A DNA stretch of 64,000 nucleotides, from positions 124,001-188,000 of the forward strand of contig NZ_RBWV01000009.1 of the NCBI RefSeq assembly GCF_003634695.1. The letters are read 5' to 3'. The notes under the pieces were generated by a model. The model was not told the DNA's origin. It worked only from the letters and a program-made list of their open reading frames with translations, and did not search any database. The DNA comes from Motilibacter peucedani. GTDB taxonomy: Bacteria; Actinomycetota; Actinomycetes; Motilibacterales; Motilibacteraceae. Below are positions 35,005-44,801 of this stretch, one piece after another (the stretch's first letter is position 1; every line of letters starts with the position of its first letter). The position numbers and the translations under genes were made by a program.

Positions 35005-37212
35005 TCAGCTGATGCGCGACACCCCCGTCCGGGACCAGTGCCGGTGGGCGGCGACGGCGGCGACGAAGCTGGGGGCCGCCGCCTGAGCGGTCGCGGCCAC
35101 CACGACACCGGGCTCCCGCGAGAGGGACCCCAGAGCGGCGCGCGGCACGGCTGAACCGTCCCCGGACGCTCCGATCGCCTTGTAGTGCATGAAGGCCTCC
35201 TCGACGAAGTGCACGGCCGCACCGTTCGAGGTGAGGGACGCCGTGCCGCCTGCGACGAACAGCGCGTCGAACTGGACCGACTTGGACGTCAGGTAGGTCA
35301 TGGTCGCGGTGACGGAGCCACCCGACGCGGGGATCGGCCCCAGCCGAGGGCCCACGACGACCGGCGTCACCCTCGCCCGCCGCAGCGCGGCGCTGATGGC
35401 GGCGACATCGGTCGCGGAGACGCCCTCCGCCACGAGAACGCCCACCTTGCGCGTCGCCGCGTCGGGCTTCGAGATGCGCTCCTGGCTGAGCGAGGGCGCG
35501 GTCCCGATCCGGGTGTTGGGCGAGCCGGACGGCACCGGCAGGCCGAGGTAGCCGGCGACCTCCCTCACCAGCCGGTCGTCGATGTTGGCGAGCAGCCCGA
35601 GCATGCGCTCCTGCACTGCCTTCACCGTCACGTGGCCGAGCTCGAACTGCAGGGCCTGGATGATGTGCTGCTTCTCCGGCTCGGTCATGCTCTGGAAGAA
35701 CAGCGTCGCCTGGCTGAAGTGGTCTGCGAAGGTACTGCTGCGTGCCCTGATCTTCGTGCCGGACACGGGCTCGGCGTAGGAGACGTAGCCGCCGGCCGCA
35801 GCGCTCGACTCGTGACCCGTGCCACCGGGCAGCGAGTTCGGCTCGTAGTTCACGCGTCCCGGCCGGTTCGCGTAGCGCATGAACCCGTCCTGCTGGAAGT
35901 TGTTGACGGGCGAGCGGGGCTGGTTGACCGGCAGCTGGGTCCAGTTGGGCCCGTTGAAGCGGTTGAGCTGGGTGTCGAAGTAGGAGAAGTTGCGGCCCTG
36001 CAGCAGGGGGTCGTCGCTGAAGTCGATGCCCGGCACCACGTGGCTGGTGCAGAAGGCGACCTGCTCGGTCTCGGCGAAGTAGTTCTGCGGGTTGCGGTTC
36101 AGCGTCATGGTGCCGACCAGCTGGACGGGGACGACCTCCTCCGGCCACAGCTTCGTCGCGTCGAGCACGTCGAACGTCACCTTGTCGACGTCGTTCTCCG
36201 CGAGCAGCTGGACGCCCAGGTCCCACTTCGGGAAGTTGCCGGCGTCGATCGCCTCGGCGAGGTCGCGGCGGTGGAAGTCGGGGTCGACGCCTCCGAGCTT
36301 CTGCGCCTCGTCCCACACGAGCGAACGGACACCGAGCCTGGGCTTCCAGTGGAACTTGACGAGGGTGGAGCGACCCGACGCGTCGACCAGCCGGAAGGTG
36401 TGGATGCCGAAGCCCTCCATCATCCGGAAGCTGCGCGGGATGCCGCGGTCGGACGTGACCCACATCAGCATGTGGGCCGACTCCGGCGTCAGGGAGATGA
36501 AGTCGTAGAACGTGTCGTGAGCGGTGGAGGCCTGCGGGACCTCGATGTGCGGCTCCGGCTTGAACGAGTGGACCAGGTCGGGGAACTTGATGGCGTCCTG
36601 GATGAAGAAGACCGGGATGTTGTTGCCCACGAGGTCCCAGATGCCCTCGCTGGTGTAGAACTTCGTCGCGAAGCCCCGGGCGTCCCGGGCGGTGTCGGCC
36701 GACCCGCGGGAGCCGTTGACCGTCGAGAAGCGGACGAAGACCTCGGTGCGCGCGCCGACCTGGGTGAGCACCTTGGCGCTGGTGTACTGCGCGAGCGAGG
36801 TGTGGAGCTCGAAGACGCCGTGCGCGCCCGCACCGCGGGCGTGCACGACGCGCTCCGGGATCCGCTCGTGGTCGAAGTGCATCATCTTCTCGCGGAAGAA
36901 GGGGTCCTCGAGCAGGGACGGGCCCCTCGTCCCGGCCCGCAGGGTGTTCTGGTCGTCGGAGATGCGGACGCCGAGGTTGCTGGTCAGCGCCGCGCCGTGC
37001 TTGACCTGCGGACCGGGGGCGCCCGGGACGGCGCCGGGCTCCAGCCGCGTCGTGGCCGCCTCAGCGTCGCCGGCGCCGGCGACGGCGCCGGCCAGGGCGA
37101 TCGCACCTGCTCCGGCGCCTGCGGCGGCCATGAAGTGCCGGCGCGAGAGTCCGGAGGCGCCCTCGTCGGAGGGCTGCTGACTGTCCTGGGGATTGCGGAC
37201 CGACTCGGTCAC
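35005..37212 (-). CDS. katE: Large-subunit catalase (HPII type) with predicted Tat signal
   Basis: A 735-residue clade-2 catalase that removes hydrogen peroxide with heme. Catalytic His124 is in [12 protein letters not shown], the distal Asn in [10 protein letters not shown], and the proximal heme Tyr in [11 protein letters not shown]. The last 130-150 residues form the DJ-1/PfpI-like domain of this clade ([15 protein letters not shown]). Unusually, the N-terminus reads [24 protein letters not shown] (RR at 24-25 plus a hydrophobic stretch), a Tat export signal, so it may act outside the membrane. Start GTG 37212 follows AAGGAG. Confidence 0.96.
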   Translation of the reverse strand: MTESVRNPQDSQQPSDEGASGLSRRHFMAAAGAGAGAIALAGAVAGAGDAEAATTRLEPGAVPGAPGPQVKHGAALTSNLGVRISDDQNTLRAGTRGPSLLEDPFFREKMMHFDHERIPERVVHARGAGAHGVFELHTSLAQYTSAKVLTQVGARTEVFVRFSTVNGSRGSADTARDARGFATKFYTSEGIWDLVGNNIPVFFIQDAIKFPDLVHSFKPEPHIEVPQASTAHDTFYDFISLTPESAHMLMWVTSDRGIPRSFRMMEGFGIHTFRLVDASGRSTLVKFHWKPRLGVRSLVWDEAQKLGGVDPDFHRRDLAEAIDAGNFPKWDLGVQLLAENDVDKVTFDVLDATKLWPEEVVPVQLVGTMTLNRNPQNYFAETEQVAFCTSHVVPGIDFSDDPLLQGRNFSYFDTQLNRFNGPNWTQLPVNQPRSPVNNFQQDGFMRYANRPGRVNYEPNSLPGGTGHESSAAAGGYVSYAEPVSGTKIRARSSTFADHFSQATLFFQSMTEPEKQHIIQALQFELGHVTVKAVQERMLGLLANIDDRLVREVAGYLGLPVPSGSPNTRIGTAPSLSQERISKPDAATRKVGVLVAEGVSATDVAAISAALRRARVTPVVVGPRLGPIPASGGSVTATMTYLTSKSVQFDALFVAGGTASLTSNGAAVHFVEEAFMHYKAIGASGDGSAVPRAALGSLSREPGVVVAATAQAAAPSFVAAVAAHRHWSRTGVSRIS

Positions 37213-37231
37213 CTGGAGCTCCTTCGCCCGG

Positions 37232-37248
37232 TGCGGCGCTTCGCCGCA
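37232..37248 (-). terminator. Small hairpin between the M56 gene and katE
   Basis: TGCGGCG (37232-37238) and CGCCGCA (37242-37248) pair over 7 bp with a 3-nt loop, in the 43-bp gap after the M56 stop and before katE. It may be a weak terminator. Confidence 0.35.
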
Positions 37249-37255
37249 TGTCGGC

Positions 37256-38230
37256 TCAGTGTGTGCTCTGGGTCACGGTGATCGCAATACGACCGTTTCG
37301 TGTAGTAGCCGACGGTTCGGCGCTCGTGGCAGCCGACCGCCGGAGACGCTCGTAGCCGTCCTCGACGCCGTGAGCCGCGTCGCCGACGGCCAGGTTCACG
37401 GCGACGACGGAGGCGATCACCGCCAGGACGGCGGCGCGCCGGTCCGGGGGCCTCGGCCGCACGAGTGCAGCGGCTCGCGCGGCGGCACCGCCCTGCGACA
37501 TCGCGAGGTGGCCGCCGCCCGTGCTGGCGCGCCGGCGGGCGAGGGACGCCCGAGCCACGGTTCGCGCCGCGGCGGCCCGGTCACCGACCCGGTCGGCAGC
37601 GTCCTCGTCGGCCCAGCGCTCCACCGACTCGTGCACGGCGTGGACCAAGGGGCGGAGCAGCGGGTTCAGCACGGCCCCCGTCCTCGCTGCGAGCACGTGC
37701 ACGCCGTGGTGCCGGGCCAGGTGCGCCTGCTCGTGGGCGACGACCACCGCGCGCTCGACCTCAGCCAGCAGGTCGAACAGGCCCGTGTGGACCACGACGA
37801 CGCTGCGCGGCCCGGCCACCGCGTACGCCTCCGGAGCGTCGTCGCTCAGGAGCAGGACGCCACCCGCCGGACGGTCCCCCAGCGCCCTGTGAGCGGCCCA
37901 CCAGTCCCGCGCCGCGGCGCACCCGGCGGGCAGCGCCCCCGTCACGGCGAGGAGGGCCGCACCGAGCACCAGCGCGCACGTCGCGAGCGAGCCCGGCGGC
38001 AGGTGGACCAGGACGGCGGGCAGCAGGCTCGACCACCGCAGCAGCAGCAGGTCTGCGGCGACGGAGGCGATCCCCAGGCAGGTCGCGAAGCCGATGCCGA
38101 CCGACAGCAGCGTCAGGCACCAGGTCGCCGTCGCGGGATGGGTGCGCCCGAGGGCTCTCGCCGCGCGGCGGGCGAGGAGTGCGGCGAGGCAGGGCAGGCC
38201 GAGGACGAGCAGCAGCGCGGCGGCGCTCAC
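37256..38230 (-). CDS. M56 (BlaR1/MecR1-type) membrane metallopeptidase
   Basis: A 324-residue membrane protease. Four hydrophobic segments are visible (start of the protein, near 85-105, and a last one at RAAVLAVIASVVAVNLAVG). The zinc site is VVVAHEQAHLARHHG (HExxH) between segments 3 and 4, with a downstream WADEDAADRVG Glu. There is no C-terminal beta-lactam sensor domain. It overlaps the BlaI-like gene by 4 nt, the classic regulator-protease pair: the protease would cleave the repressor on a membrane signal. Confidence 0.9.
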   Translation of the reverse strand: MSAAALLLVLGLPCLAALLARRAARALGRTHPATATWCLTLLSVGIGFATCLGIASVAADLLLLRWSSLLPAVLVHLPPGSLATCALVLGAALLAVTGALPAGCAAARDWWAAHRALGDRPAGGVLLLSDDAPEAYAVAGPRSVVVVHTGLFDLLAEVERAVVVAHEQAHLARHHGVHVLAARTGAVLNPLLRPLVHAVHESVERWADEDAADRVGDRAAAARTVARASLARRRASTGGGHLAMSQGGAAARAAALVRPRPPDRRAAVLAVIASVVAVNLAVGDAAHGVEDGYERLRRSAATSAEPSATTRNGRIAITVTQSTH

Positions 38231-38628
38231 CCGTCGTCGCGCCCGAGCTCGTCGAGGAGCGCCCGGAGGGTCGCTTCGTCGGCCTCGTCCAGCCCGCCGA
38301 CGAAGCGCGCGAGCACGCCCCGACGGTCCGCGCCGGAGTCGAGGACGCGGCGCATCCGCTTGGCGAGGGCGCTCGCCCGCACGGCCCCGTCGTCGGCGAC
38401 GGCGGAGTACGCGTAGGCCCGACCGACGCGTACGCGGGTGACGGCGCCCTTGTCGTGCAGTCGAGCGAGCGTGGTCATGACGGTGGTGTAGGCGAGGGCG
38501 TCGCCGCCGGGCAGCGCGTCCCTGGTCTGGCCCGGTGTGAGCGGGTCCGGAGCGCCGCGCAGGACCTGGAGCACGTCGTGCTCGAGCGAGCCGCGCTCGC
38601 GACGGCCTCGCAGCCGGTCGCCCACCAT
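38227..38628 (-). CDS. BlaI/MecI/CopY-family repressor
   Basis: A 133-residue winged-helix repressor (SLEHDVLQVLRGAPDPLTPGQ, then YTTVMTTLARLHDKGAVTR) with a C-terminal dimer helix (about 95-133). ATG 38628 has a perfect AGGAGG ribosome site 6 nt upstream; the longer open frame lacks one. It overlaps the M56 peptidase. No beta-lactamase is nearby; the likely target is the operon itself, through the dyad at 39259-39280. Confidence 0.93.
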   Translation of the reverse strand: MVGDRLRGRRERGSLEHDVLQVLRGAPDPLTPGQTRDALPGGDALAYTTVMTTLARLHDKGAVTRVRVGRAYAYSAVADDGAVRASALAKRMRRVLDSGADRRGVLARFVGGLDEADEATLRALLDELGRDDG

Positions 38629-38681
38629 GCCGTCCTCCTGCCCGCGTCCTCGGTCGTTGCGAGACAGTCTGCGCCCGGGCG

Positions 38682-39227
38682 TCAGTCCTCGCCGTGCGGA
38701 GTCTTCGAGAAGGAGTCGTGCCACGACGCCTTCGCGCCCGAGTCGCCGATCCGGTAGACCGTGACGACGGACCCGATCGTCGCGACGACCGCTAGCACGG
38801 CGAGCGCCGCGGCCAGGGGCAGGGCGAAGCCGCCCTCACGACGCAGCGCCGTGGCGCCTCGGGCAGCTGGGTCGGCGTGAGCGGAGGTGCCACTGCCGGC
38901 GAGGGACCAGCGGTGGGCGGCCCACACCAGCACGGACACCACGAACAGCCCGATGGCCCACGGCAGCATCTGGTCGCCGAGCTCGGCGTGCCGCTCGACC
39001 AGGGGGTCCGGGTCGACCCGGTGCTCGAGCCACTCGCCCGCGTGCGTGGTGACCGGGACGCTGACGAGCGTGACGAGGGCCAGGACGGGCAGCGCGACGC
39101 CGATCCTCGCTCTGGCCGCCGGCCAGAACACCGAGAGCAGCAGCAGCAGCCCGGTCAGCGGCACGAGCGCCACGACCACGTGGACGAGCAGGACGTGGGC
39201 GGGGAGCCCGTTGACCTCGGTCGGCAT
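38682..39227 (-). CDS. DUF2231-like four-helix membrane protein
   Basis: A 181-residue membrane protein. Hydrophobic helices are VLLVHVVVALVPLTGLLLLLSVFW, IGVALPVLALVTLVSVPVTTHAG, LPWAIGLFVVSVLVWAAH and LPLAAALAVLAVVATIGSVVTVY, here listed only by their cores. The pattern HVLLVHVVVALVPL and a His after a small residue (THAGEWLE) match DUF2231, a family suggested to bind heme or metal. ATG 39227 follows GAGGAGA. It lies 53 nt upstream of the BlaI-like gene in the same direction and is probably its cotranscribed partner. Confidence 0.8.
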   Translation of the reverse strand: MPTEVNGLPAHVLLVHVVVALVPLTGLLLLLSVFWPAARARIGVALPVLALVTLVSVPVTTHAGEWLEHRVDPDPLVERHAELGDQMLPWAIGLFVVSVLVWAAHRWSLAGSGTSAHADPAARGATALRREGGFALPLAAALAVLAVVATIGSVVTVYRIGDSGAKASWHDSFSKTPHGED

Positions 39228-39258
39228 CGCGTTCTCCTCGAGTCGTCGTGACAGCGAC

Positions 39259-39280
39259 GCTACTACTGGAGTCTGTAGCA
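39259..39280 (-). promoter_or_regulatory. Candidate BlaI operator
   Basis: On the minus strand, TGCTACA and AGTAGTA flank a 6-bp spacer; each differs by one base from the TACTACA/TGTAGTA half-sites of known BlaI/MecI operators, though the spacing is longer than usual. The inner arms GCTAC/GTAGC are exact. It lies 32-53 bp upstream of the DUF2231-like gene. Confidence 0.4.
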
Positions 39281-39302
39281 GCAACTCGAGACGTGGCCGC
39301 CC

Positions 39303-40271
39303 TCAGCCGCCGGCAGCACCCACCAGGTCCGCGAACCGGTCGGTCGTCGCCACGAGCAGGGCGGTCGAGCCAGAGAGCGCATGGCCCTCGTCGTCGACGA
39401 CGTGCAGCTCGGAGCCGGGCCACGCCTGGTGCAGCTCCCAGGCCGTGACCGGCGGGGTGCACACGTCGTGCCTGCCCTGCAGGAGCACCCCGGGGATCCC
39501 CTCGAGCAGACCGGCGTCCCTGATCAGCTGGCCCTCGTCGAGGAACCCCCGGTGCGCGACGTAGTGGCTCTCGATGCGCGCGAAGGCCACCGCGAAGCGC
39601 GGCTCGGCGAACAGCGCCTCCACCTCAGGGGTGGCGTGCATCGCGGCCGTCTCCCAGCGCGTCCACGAGAGGGCGGCGGCGACGCGTACGTCGTCGTCCC
39701 GGGACTCGAGCCGACGGCGGTAGGCCGCGACGAGGTCGTCCCGCTCCTCGGCCGGCACGGCACGACGGAACTCGTCCCACCGCTCCGGCAGCATCCGGGA
39801 GGCGCCGTCGCGGTAGGCCCAGTCGAGCTCGCTGCGGCGAAGCGTGAAGATCCCGCGCAGGACCATCGCGGCCACACGGGCCGGGTGCCGCTGGGCGTAC
39901 GCGAGGGCGAGCGCGCTCCCCCACGACCCGCCTGACAGCACCCACCGCTCGACGCCCAGCTCCACCCGCAGACGCTCGATGTCGTCGACGAGGTGCCACG
40001 TGGTATTGGTGTCGAGGGAGACCTCGGGATCGCTGGCGTGCGGCTCGCTGCGCCCGCATCCGCGCTGGTCGAGAAGCACGATGCGGTAGCGCGCCGGGTC
40101 GTACGCGCGTCGCATCGACGGTACGCACCCGCCACCCGGCCCGCCGTGGACGACGAGCAGCGGCACGCCCTCGGGGTTGCCGCACTCCTCCCACCACAGG
40201 CGCTGGCCGTCACCGGGCTCGAGCCAGCCGGTGCGGTAGGGCTCGAGCGGCGGGTAGAGACCGTGCGGCAC
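39303..40271 (-). CDS. pip: Proline iminopeptidase (alpha/beta hydrolase)
   Basis: A 322-residue enzyme that releases N-terminal proline from peptides. The oxyanion stretch is VVHGGPGGG, the nucleophile is Ser in GGSWGSALALAYAQRHP, and the acid and His are in QGRHDVCTP and DDEGHAL. VVLDQRGCGRSEPHAS type text (LLDQRGCGRS) is characteristic. The start GTG 40271 overlaps the methyltransferase stop by one base (TAGTG). The much longer open frame upstream is an artefact. Confidence 0.94.
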   Translation of the reverse strand: MPHGLYPPLEPYRTGWLEPGDGQRLWWEECGNPEGVPLLVVHGGPGGGCVPSMRRAYDPARYRIVLLDQRGCGRSEPHASDPEVSLDTNTTWHLVDDIERLRVELGVERWVLSGGSWGSALALAYAQRHPARVAAMVLRGIFTLRRSELDWAYRDGASRMLPERWDEFRRAVPAEERDDLVAAYRRRLESRDDDVRVAAALSWTRWETAAMHATPEVEALFAEPRFAVAFARIESHYVAHRGFLDEGQLIRDAGLLEGIPGVLLQGRHDVCTPPVTAWELHQAWPGSELHVVDDEGHALSGSTALLVATTDRFADLVGAAGG

Positions 40272-41161
40272 TACTCGGCCCGTCGCCCCACGGTGATACC
40301 CGGCGCGCCCGACGGCGTGGGGAGCGATGCGACGTCGACGAGTCCCGCAGCGCCCAGCAACGAGGCAGCGCCTGCGGCGTCGAGCAGCGTGCCACCGAAG
40401 ACCAGCGTCCGCAAGGCGGTCAGCGCGCGCTCGACAGGCCTGCCCTGGTCCGGCTTCCCGTGGGCCAGCAGCAGCCAGCCGTCCGGCCGCAGCGCGCGGG
40501 CGACACGGCCGACGCCCTCGCGCAGGGCTGCCGGCGGCACGAACGGCGCGGGGATCCAAGCCAGGTCGTACGCCGCTGGCTCGTCGAGCGCGCCGACGTC
40601 CTCGAGGCGCAGGTCCACGCGGTCGTGGACGGCCAGGGCGTCGATGCGCTGCCGCGCGAGGTCGAGCACGCGCGGTGCGACGTCGATGCCGGTCACGTGG
40701 AGTGCAGAGAACTCCGCGGCGAAGGCTGCGGCGAGCGCGCCGACACCCGTACCGACGTCGAGCATCCGGGCGCCCGGCGCGGCCAGCCGCTCACCCAAGC
40801 CGGGGAGCGCGGGCAGGACCAGCTGGCGGAACGCCGCGGCGGTCTGGCCGCTGGCGACTCCCTGCGCGAGGAGCACCTCGTCGGGGAGCCCCGCCCAGCC
40901 CGCGGAACCCTGCACGACCGCGGCAGCCTGCAGCAGCCCGGCCGAGGCCTGCGCCGCCACCTGCTGAGGTGAGGCACCGAAGCCTGTGCTGAGAGGGGCA
41001 CCGGGCGCGAGGAGTCCCGATGCCTCGAGCACCGCCCTGGCCGCCTGCCCCTCGTCGCCCTGCGGGTCGCGGGCCAGCAGCACCACGGCCGCGAGGCACC
41101 AGGCGCCCTGGTCCCACGCCGTCAGGGTGTCGAGCACGGGGTCGACCGGTCCTGACGCCAC
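40271..41161 (-). CDS. SAM-dependent methyltransferase
   Basis: A 296-residue protein. The first 120 residues are helical and Ala-rich ([10 protein letters not shown]-like region at 20-30). The class I SAM fold begins at [19 protein letters not shown], then [15 protein letters not shown] and [14 protein letters not shown]. The target molecule cannot be inferred. It starts at GTG 41161 and is translationally coupled to the iminopeptidase. Confidence 0.86.
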   Translation of the reverse strand: MASGPVDPVLDTLTAWDQGAWCLAAVVLLARDPQGDEGQAARAVLEASGLLAPGAPLSTGFGASPQQVAAQASAGLLQAAAVVQGSAGWAGLPDEVLLAQGVASGQTAAAFRQLVLPALPGLGERLAAPGARMLDVGTGVGALAAAFAAEFSALHVTGIDVAPRVLDLARQRIDALAVHDRVDLRLEDVGALDEPAAYDLAWIPAPFVPPAALREGVGRVARALRPDGWLLLAHGKPDQGRPVERALTALRTLVFGGTLLDAAGAASLLGAAGLVDVASLPTPSGAPGITVGRRAE

Positions 41162-41321
41162 CGCTGGTCCTCCTCGCGCTCACCGGGACGGGCTGCGGCC
41201 AGCGTGCCCCGCGGGTCACGTCGTGTCTATAGCCCTCGCAAGGCTCAGGTGCCACTCCGGACTGTCGATGGTGGAGCAGGTCCGCGGCCACGCAGACGTC
41301 ACAGCTCAGAGTTGGAGCGAC

Positions 41322-42329
41322 ATGTCGATCTTCAGGACGAACCGTGCTGCCACGGACGCAGCTGCGCCGGCACCGGTCCCCACCGGGCCCGACGAGACCG
41401 TGCTCGCGCTCGAGCGGGAGCTCGCTGAGGTCCGCCGGCTCGCGGCCGTGAGCACCGAGCGCTACGAGCTGATGGTGCAGGCGGCCGGGATCGGCCTGTG
41501 GGACATGGACGTCGTCGCCCACGACCCCGTCAACCCGAACAACGCCTTCAACTGGTCCCACGAGTTCCGCACCATGCTCGGCTACACCGACGAGCGCGAC
41601 TTCCCGAACGTCCTGAGCAGCTGGGCCTCCCGGCTGCACCCCGACGACGTCGAGCGGACCGTCAACGCCTTCCTGAACCACATGAACGACCGTTCCGGCC
41701 GGACGCCGTACAACATCGAGTACCGCCTGCAGCTGAAGACCGGCGAGTACCGCTGGTTCATCGCCACCGGGGCGACCGCTCGTGACACGTCGGGCACTCC
41801 GCTGCGGGTGGCCGGCGCACTGCGCGACATCGACAACGAGCGGCGGCTGATCGAGAGCTCCGAGCGCCAGGTGGACCAGCTGTCGGCGTCCTCCGCCCAG
41901 CTCGCCGGCGTCAGCGCCGACCTCTCCCGCGCTGTCGAGGCCGCCGCTGCCCGCGCGACCGAGGCGGCCGGGACGATCGGCCAGCTCGACGAGAGCAGCG
42001 CCGAGATCGGCGCCGTCGTCAAGCTCATCACCGGGATCGCCTCGCAGACGAACCTCCTGGCCCTGAACGCCACCATCGAGGCCGCCCGTGCCGGCGAGTC
42101 GGGCCGTGGCTTCGCCGTCGTCGCCAACGAGGTCAAGGAGCTGGCCAACGAGACCGGCCGTGCGACCGGCGACATCGCGAACCAGGTCGACGGGATCCGG
42201 TCGCAGACCTCCGACGCGGTGCGCAGCATCGAGGAGATCAACACCGCCGTGCGGGCGCTGACCTCGACCCAGCAGGCCATCGACGAGATCGTCCAGCAGC
42301 AGGCGGCCGCGGCCACCCTCACCCGCTAG
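41322..42329 (+). CDS. Soluble PAS-domain methyl-accepting chemotaxis protein
   Basis: A 335-residue cytosolic receptor. A coiled helix (about 25-45) leads to a PAS domain (about 50-170: [41 protein letters not shown]). The MCP signalling helices follow, with the conserved tip [24 protein letters not shown] and [15 protein letters not shown], given here in two pieces. No transmembrane segment or HAMP domain. ATG 41322 follows TTGGAG. It would sense an internal redox or metabolic cue and act on CheA/CheW coded elsewhere; it suggests motility. Confidence 0.93.
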   Translation: MSIFRTNRAATDAAAPAPVPTGPDETVLALERELAEVRRLAAVSTERYELMVQAAGIGLWDMDVVAHDPVNPNNAFNWSHEFRTMLGYTDERDFPNVLSSWASRLHPDDVERTVNAFLNHMNDRSGRTPYNIEYRLQLKTGEYRWFIATGATARDTSGTPLRVAGALRDIDNERRLIESSERQVDQLSASSAQLAGVSADLSRAVEAAAARATEAAGTIGQLDESSAEIGAVVKLITGIASQTNLLALNATIEAARAGESGRGFAVVANEVKELANETGRATGDIANQVDGIRSQTSDAVRSIEEINTAVRALTSTQQAIDEIVQQQAAAATLTR

Positions 42330-42799
42330 CCCTCGTCGTCGCGGCCCTCGCTCGGTCGCACGGCCCGTCCGGCCGAGAAGGCGTACGCGGACGGGCCGTG
42401 CGCACGAAGGTGGCGCAGGCGCTCGGCGGCCTCGGCCATCCGCGGGCGGTGCCCTTCCGGCACCCACCACAGCGCGGAGGTCGCCTCGGGGTGCCTGGAG
42501 AACCAGCACCGCCGCTGCCTCAGCGCGTCCAGGTGCTGGCCGCTGTGGACGAACCGGTCCAGCGCCTCCAGCGACTCCCACACCGACAGGTTGACCACCA
42601 GGCCTGCACTGTCGCCGAGGTCCCAGGCGAACGGGTGCGTACGCATGCCGGGCGGGACCTCGGCGGCCGTGCGCCACACGAACCCCGGTGCCGACCTGCC
42701 CTCGGCCTCGACCGGCCCCGCGGCAGCCACGAAGCCGGCGAGCCGTTCGGACGACATCGGCGCGATCAGGCGCGACACGTTGACCTGGGCGAGGTGCAC
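42326..42799 (-). CDS. DUF3291 family protein
   Basis: A 157-residue protein of the DUF3291 (dimeric alpha/beta barrel-like) family: [14 protein letters not shown], later [24 protein letters not shown] and [21 protein letters not shown]. The function is unknown; the fold resembles heme-degrading or monooxygenase-type barrels. GTG 42799 with GGGAG 7 nt upstream is preferred to upstream in-frame starts. It converges on the chemotaxis gene and overlaps it by 4 nt. Confidence 0.86.
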   Translation of the reverse strand: MHLAQVNVSRLIAPMSSERLAGFVAAAGPVEAEGRSAPGFVWRTAAEVPPGMRTHPFAWDLGDSAGLVVNLSVWESLEALDRFVHSGQHLDALRQRRCWFSRHPEATSALWWVPEGHRPRMAEAAERLRHLRAHGPSAYAFSAGRAVRPSEGRDDEG

Positions 42800-43014
42800 G
42801 GTCGACTCCCTTCCCTGCAGCGACACGCGATGCACCTGGCGTCAGCGCTGTGGAAGCGGCTCCCCGATGCGCGGGAAGTCATCACATGTGCCTAGGCGGA
42901 GGTCGTCACATCGGCTGGCCCCCCTCGCCGAAGCTCATCCCGCCGCCTGACGCGGCGCAGGGCGGCCCGCTCCTACGGTCGAGGTGACACCAGATGGTCA
43001 CGTGGAGCGGACAC

Positions 43015-43977
43015 ATGATCGAAGCACGAGGACTGACCAAGAGGTACGGACCGAAGACCGCCGTGGACGACCTGACGTTCACCGTGCGGCCAGGGATGGT
43101 GACCGGGTTCCTGGGGCCGAACGGCGCGGGCAAGTCGACCACCATGCGGATGGTGGTGGGGCTCGACGCGCCCTCGAGCGGCACGGTGACGGTGAACGGC
43201 AAGGCGTACGCGGAGCACGCCGCGCCGCTGCGGGAGGTCGGGGTGCTCCTCGAGGCGAGGGCCGTGCACACGAGCCGCACCGCGGAGAACCACCTCCTGG
43301 CGCTGGCCGCCACCACCGGCATCGGCCGCAAGCGCGTCAAGGAGGTCATCGACCTCGTCGGGCTGCAGGACGTCGCGTCCAAGCGGGCGGGGGCCTTCTC
43401 GCTCGGCATGGGCCAGCGGCTGGGGATCGCCTCGGCCCTGCTCGGCGACCCGGCGACGGTGATGCTCGACGAGCCGGTCAACGGGCTCGACCCGGAGGGC
43501 ATCCTCTGGATCCGCACCCTGCTGAAGGACCTCGCGGCCGAAGGCCGCACCGTGTTCGTCTCCTCGCACCTGATGTCCGAGATGGCGCTGACCGCCGACC
43601 ACCTCATCGTCGTCGGGCGCGGCCGGCTCATCCGCGACGTCTCGGTGCAGGACTTCATCCAGAGCGCCTCGGCCAAGAGCGTCCTGGTGCGCTCGCCCCA
43701 GGCGTCCGAGCTCCGCGGGCTGCTGCTCGGCGAGGGCGTCTCGGTCTCCAGCAGCTCACCCGGTGACCTGCACGTCACCGGCCTCGAGAGCGAGGAGATC
43801 GGGACACGGGCGGCAGCTGCCGGCATCACCCTCTACGAGCTGACGCCGGTCCAGGCCTCCCTCGAGCAGGCCTTCATGGAGCTGACCCGCGACGCCGTCG
43901 AGTACCGCGCACCGGGCGCGCGCGGCCAGTCGGACCGTGCGTACCCCGTCGAGTCCGACCAGGAGGCTGCGGCATGA
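43015..43977 (+). CDS. ABC-2 type transporter ATPase
   Basis: A 320-residue ATPase of the CcmA/DrrA type. Walker A GPNGAGKST, signature FSLGMGQR, Walker B VMLDEPVNGLDPEG, switch VSSHLMSEM. The C-terminal 90 residues form the extra domain of drug or antibiotic exporters. ATG 43015 (MIEARGLTKRYG) is preferred; ATG 42994 is in frame. It is coupled to the permease and then to a two-component system, an arrangement common for antibiotic self-resistance or envelope stress exporters. Confidence 0.92.
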   Translation: MIEARGLTKRYGPKTAVDDLTFTVRPGMVTGFLGPNGAGKSTTMRMVVGLDAPSSGTVTVNGKAYAEHAAPLREVGVLLEARAVHTSRTAENHLLALAATTGIGRKRVKEVIDLVGLQDVASKRAGAFSLGMGQRLGIASALLGDPATVMLDEPVNGLDPEGILWIRTLLKDLAAEGRTVFVSSHLMSEMALTADHLIVVGRGRLIRDVSVQDFIQSASAKSVLVRSPQASELRGLLLGEGVSVSSSSPGDLHVTGLESEEIGTRAAAAGITLYELTPVQASLEQAFMELTRDAVEYRAPGARGQSDRAYPVESDQEAAA

Positions 43978-44801
43978 GCACGACCACCGCCCCCACCCGC
44001 CCGGCCCACACCCCCGGCGTGTCGGCCGGCGCCGGGATCGTGACCTTCCCCCGCGTCGTCGCGTCGGAGTGGGTCAAGTTCCGGACGCTGCGGTCGAGCT
44101 GGCTGACCCTGCTCGGGGCCGTCCTCGCGCCGATCCTCATCGCGATCCCCATCGGCTACAACACGGGGAAGAACTGGGGCGGCCTGGCACCGGAGGACCA
44201 GGCACCGTCGGGCGTCCTGCAGGGCTACTTCCTGGCGCAGCTGCTCATCGGCGTGCTCGGTGTGCTGTTCGTCTCCGGTGAGTACTCCACCGGCATGATC
44301 CGCTCCACCCTGGCGGCGGTGCCGAAGCGGGTGCCGGTGCTCGTGGCCAAGGCGATCGTCTTCGGTGCGCTGTCGGCCGTGGCGCTGACAGCCGCATCCG
44401 TCCTCGCCTTCCTCGTCGGCAACGTCTACCTCCACGCCGACGGCCACGGCTACTCGCTGACCGACGCGACCGTTCCCCGTGTCGTCGTCGGCACCGGCAT
44501 CTACCTCGCGCTCGTGGGGCTGCTCGGCGGGGCGCTCGGCTGGATCGTGCGCAGCACGCCGGGAGGGATCTCAGCGCTGGTGGCGATCGTCATCGTCATC
44601 CCCACGGTCTTCGAGATCCTGCCGGGCACGTGGGCGAAGGACGTCGGCCAGGTCCTGCCCAGCAGCGCCGGAGGCTCGTTCGTGTCGAGCGTCCACGCCG
44701 CGCATACCCTGCCGCCGTGGACGGGACTCGGGGTGATGGCGCTCTGGGTGGTCGGCTCGCTCGGAGTGGCGGCGGTGCTCCTGAAGCGGCGGGACGGCTG
44801 A
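43974..44801 (+). CDS. ABC-2 type transporter permease
   Basis: A 275-residue membrane protein with six hydrophobic stretches. VVASEWVKFRTLRSSWLTLL at the N-terminus is typical of actinobacterial ABC-2 permeases, followed by LLIGVLGVLFVSGEYSTGMIRSTLAAVPKR, abbreviated here to FVSGEYSTGMIRSTL. ATG 43974 overlaps the ATPase stop. It would export or extract a hydrophobic compound. The stop lies within the next gene (CTGA overlap). Confidence 0.9.
   Translation: MSTTTAPTRPAHTPGVSAGAGIVTFPRVVASEWVKFRTLRSSWLTLLGAVLAPILIAIPIGYNTGKNWGGLAPEDQAPSGVLQGYFLAQLLIGVLGVLFVSGEYSTGMIRSTLAAVPKRVPVLVAKAIVFGALSAVALTAASVLAFLVGNVYLHADGHGYSLTDATVPRVVVGTGIYLALVGLLGGALGWIVRSTPGGISALVAIVIVIPTVFEILPGTWAKDVGQVLPSSAGGSFVSSVHAAHTLPPWTGLGVMALWVVGSLGVAAVLLKRRDG

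Noticed and set aside
35070-35090. Additional copies of the CCGCCTGARCG core (also near 20709)
   Set aside because: They lie in coding sequence or at a stop codon (GCC-TGA-GCG), lack the second TTCAG half-site, and are expected by chance in this GC-rich DNA.
39303-40559. Longer start for the proline iminopeptidase
   Set aside because: The extra 96 codons overlap the methyltransferase gene in another frame and are Arg/Ala/Gly-rich; GTG 40271 fits the one-base stop/start overlap.
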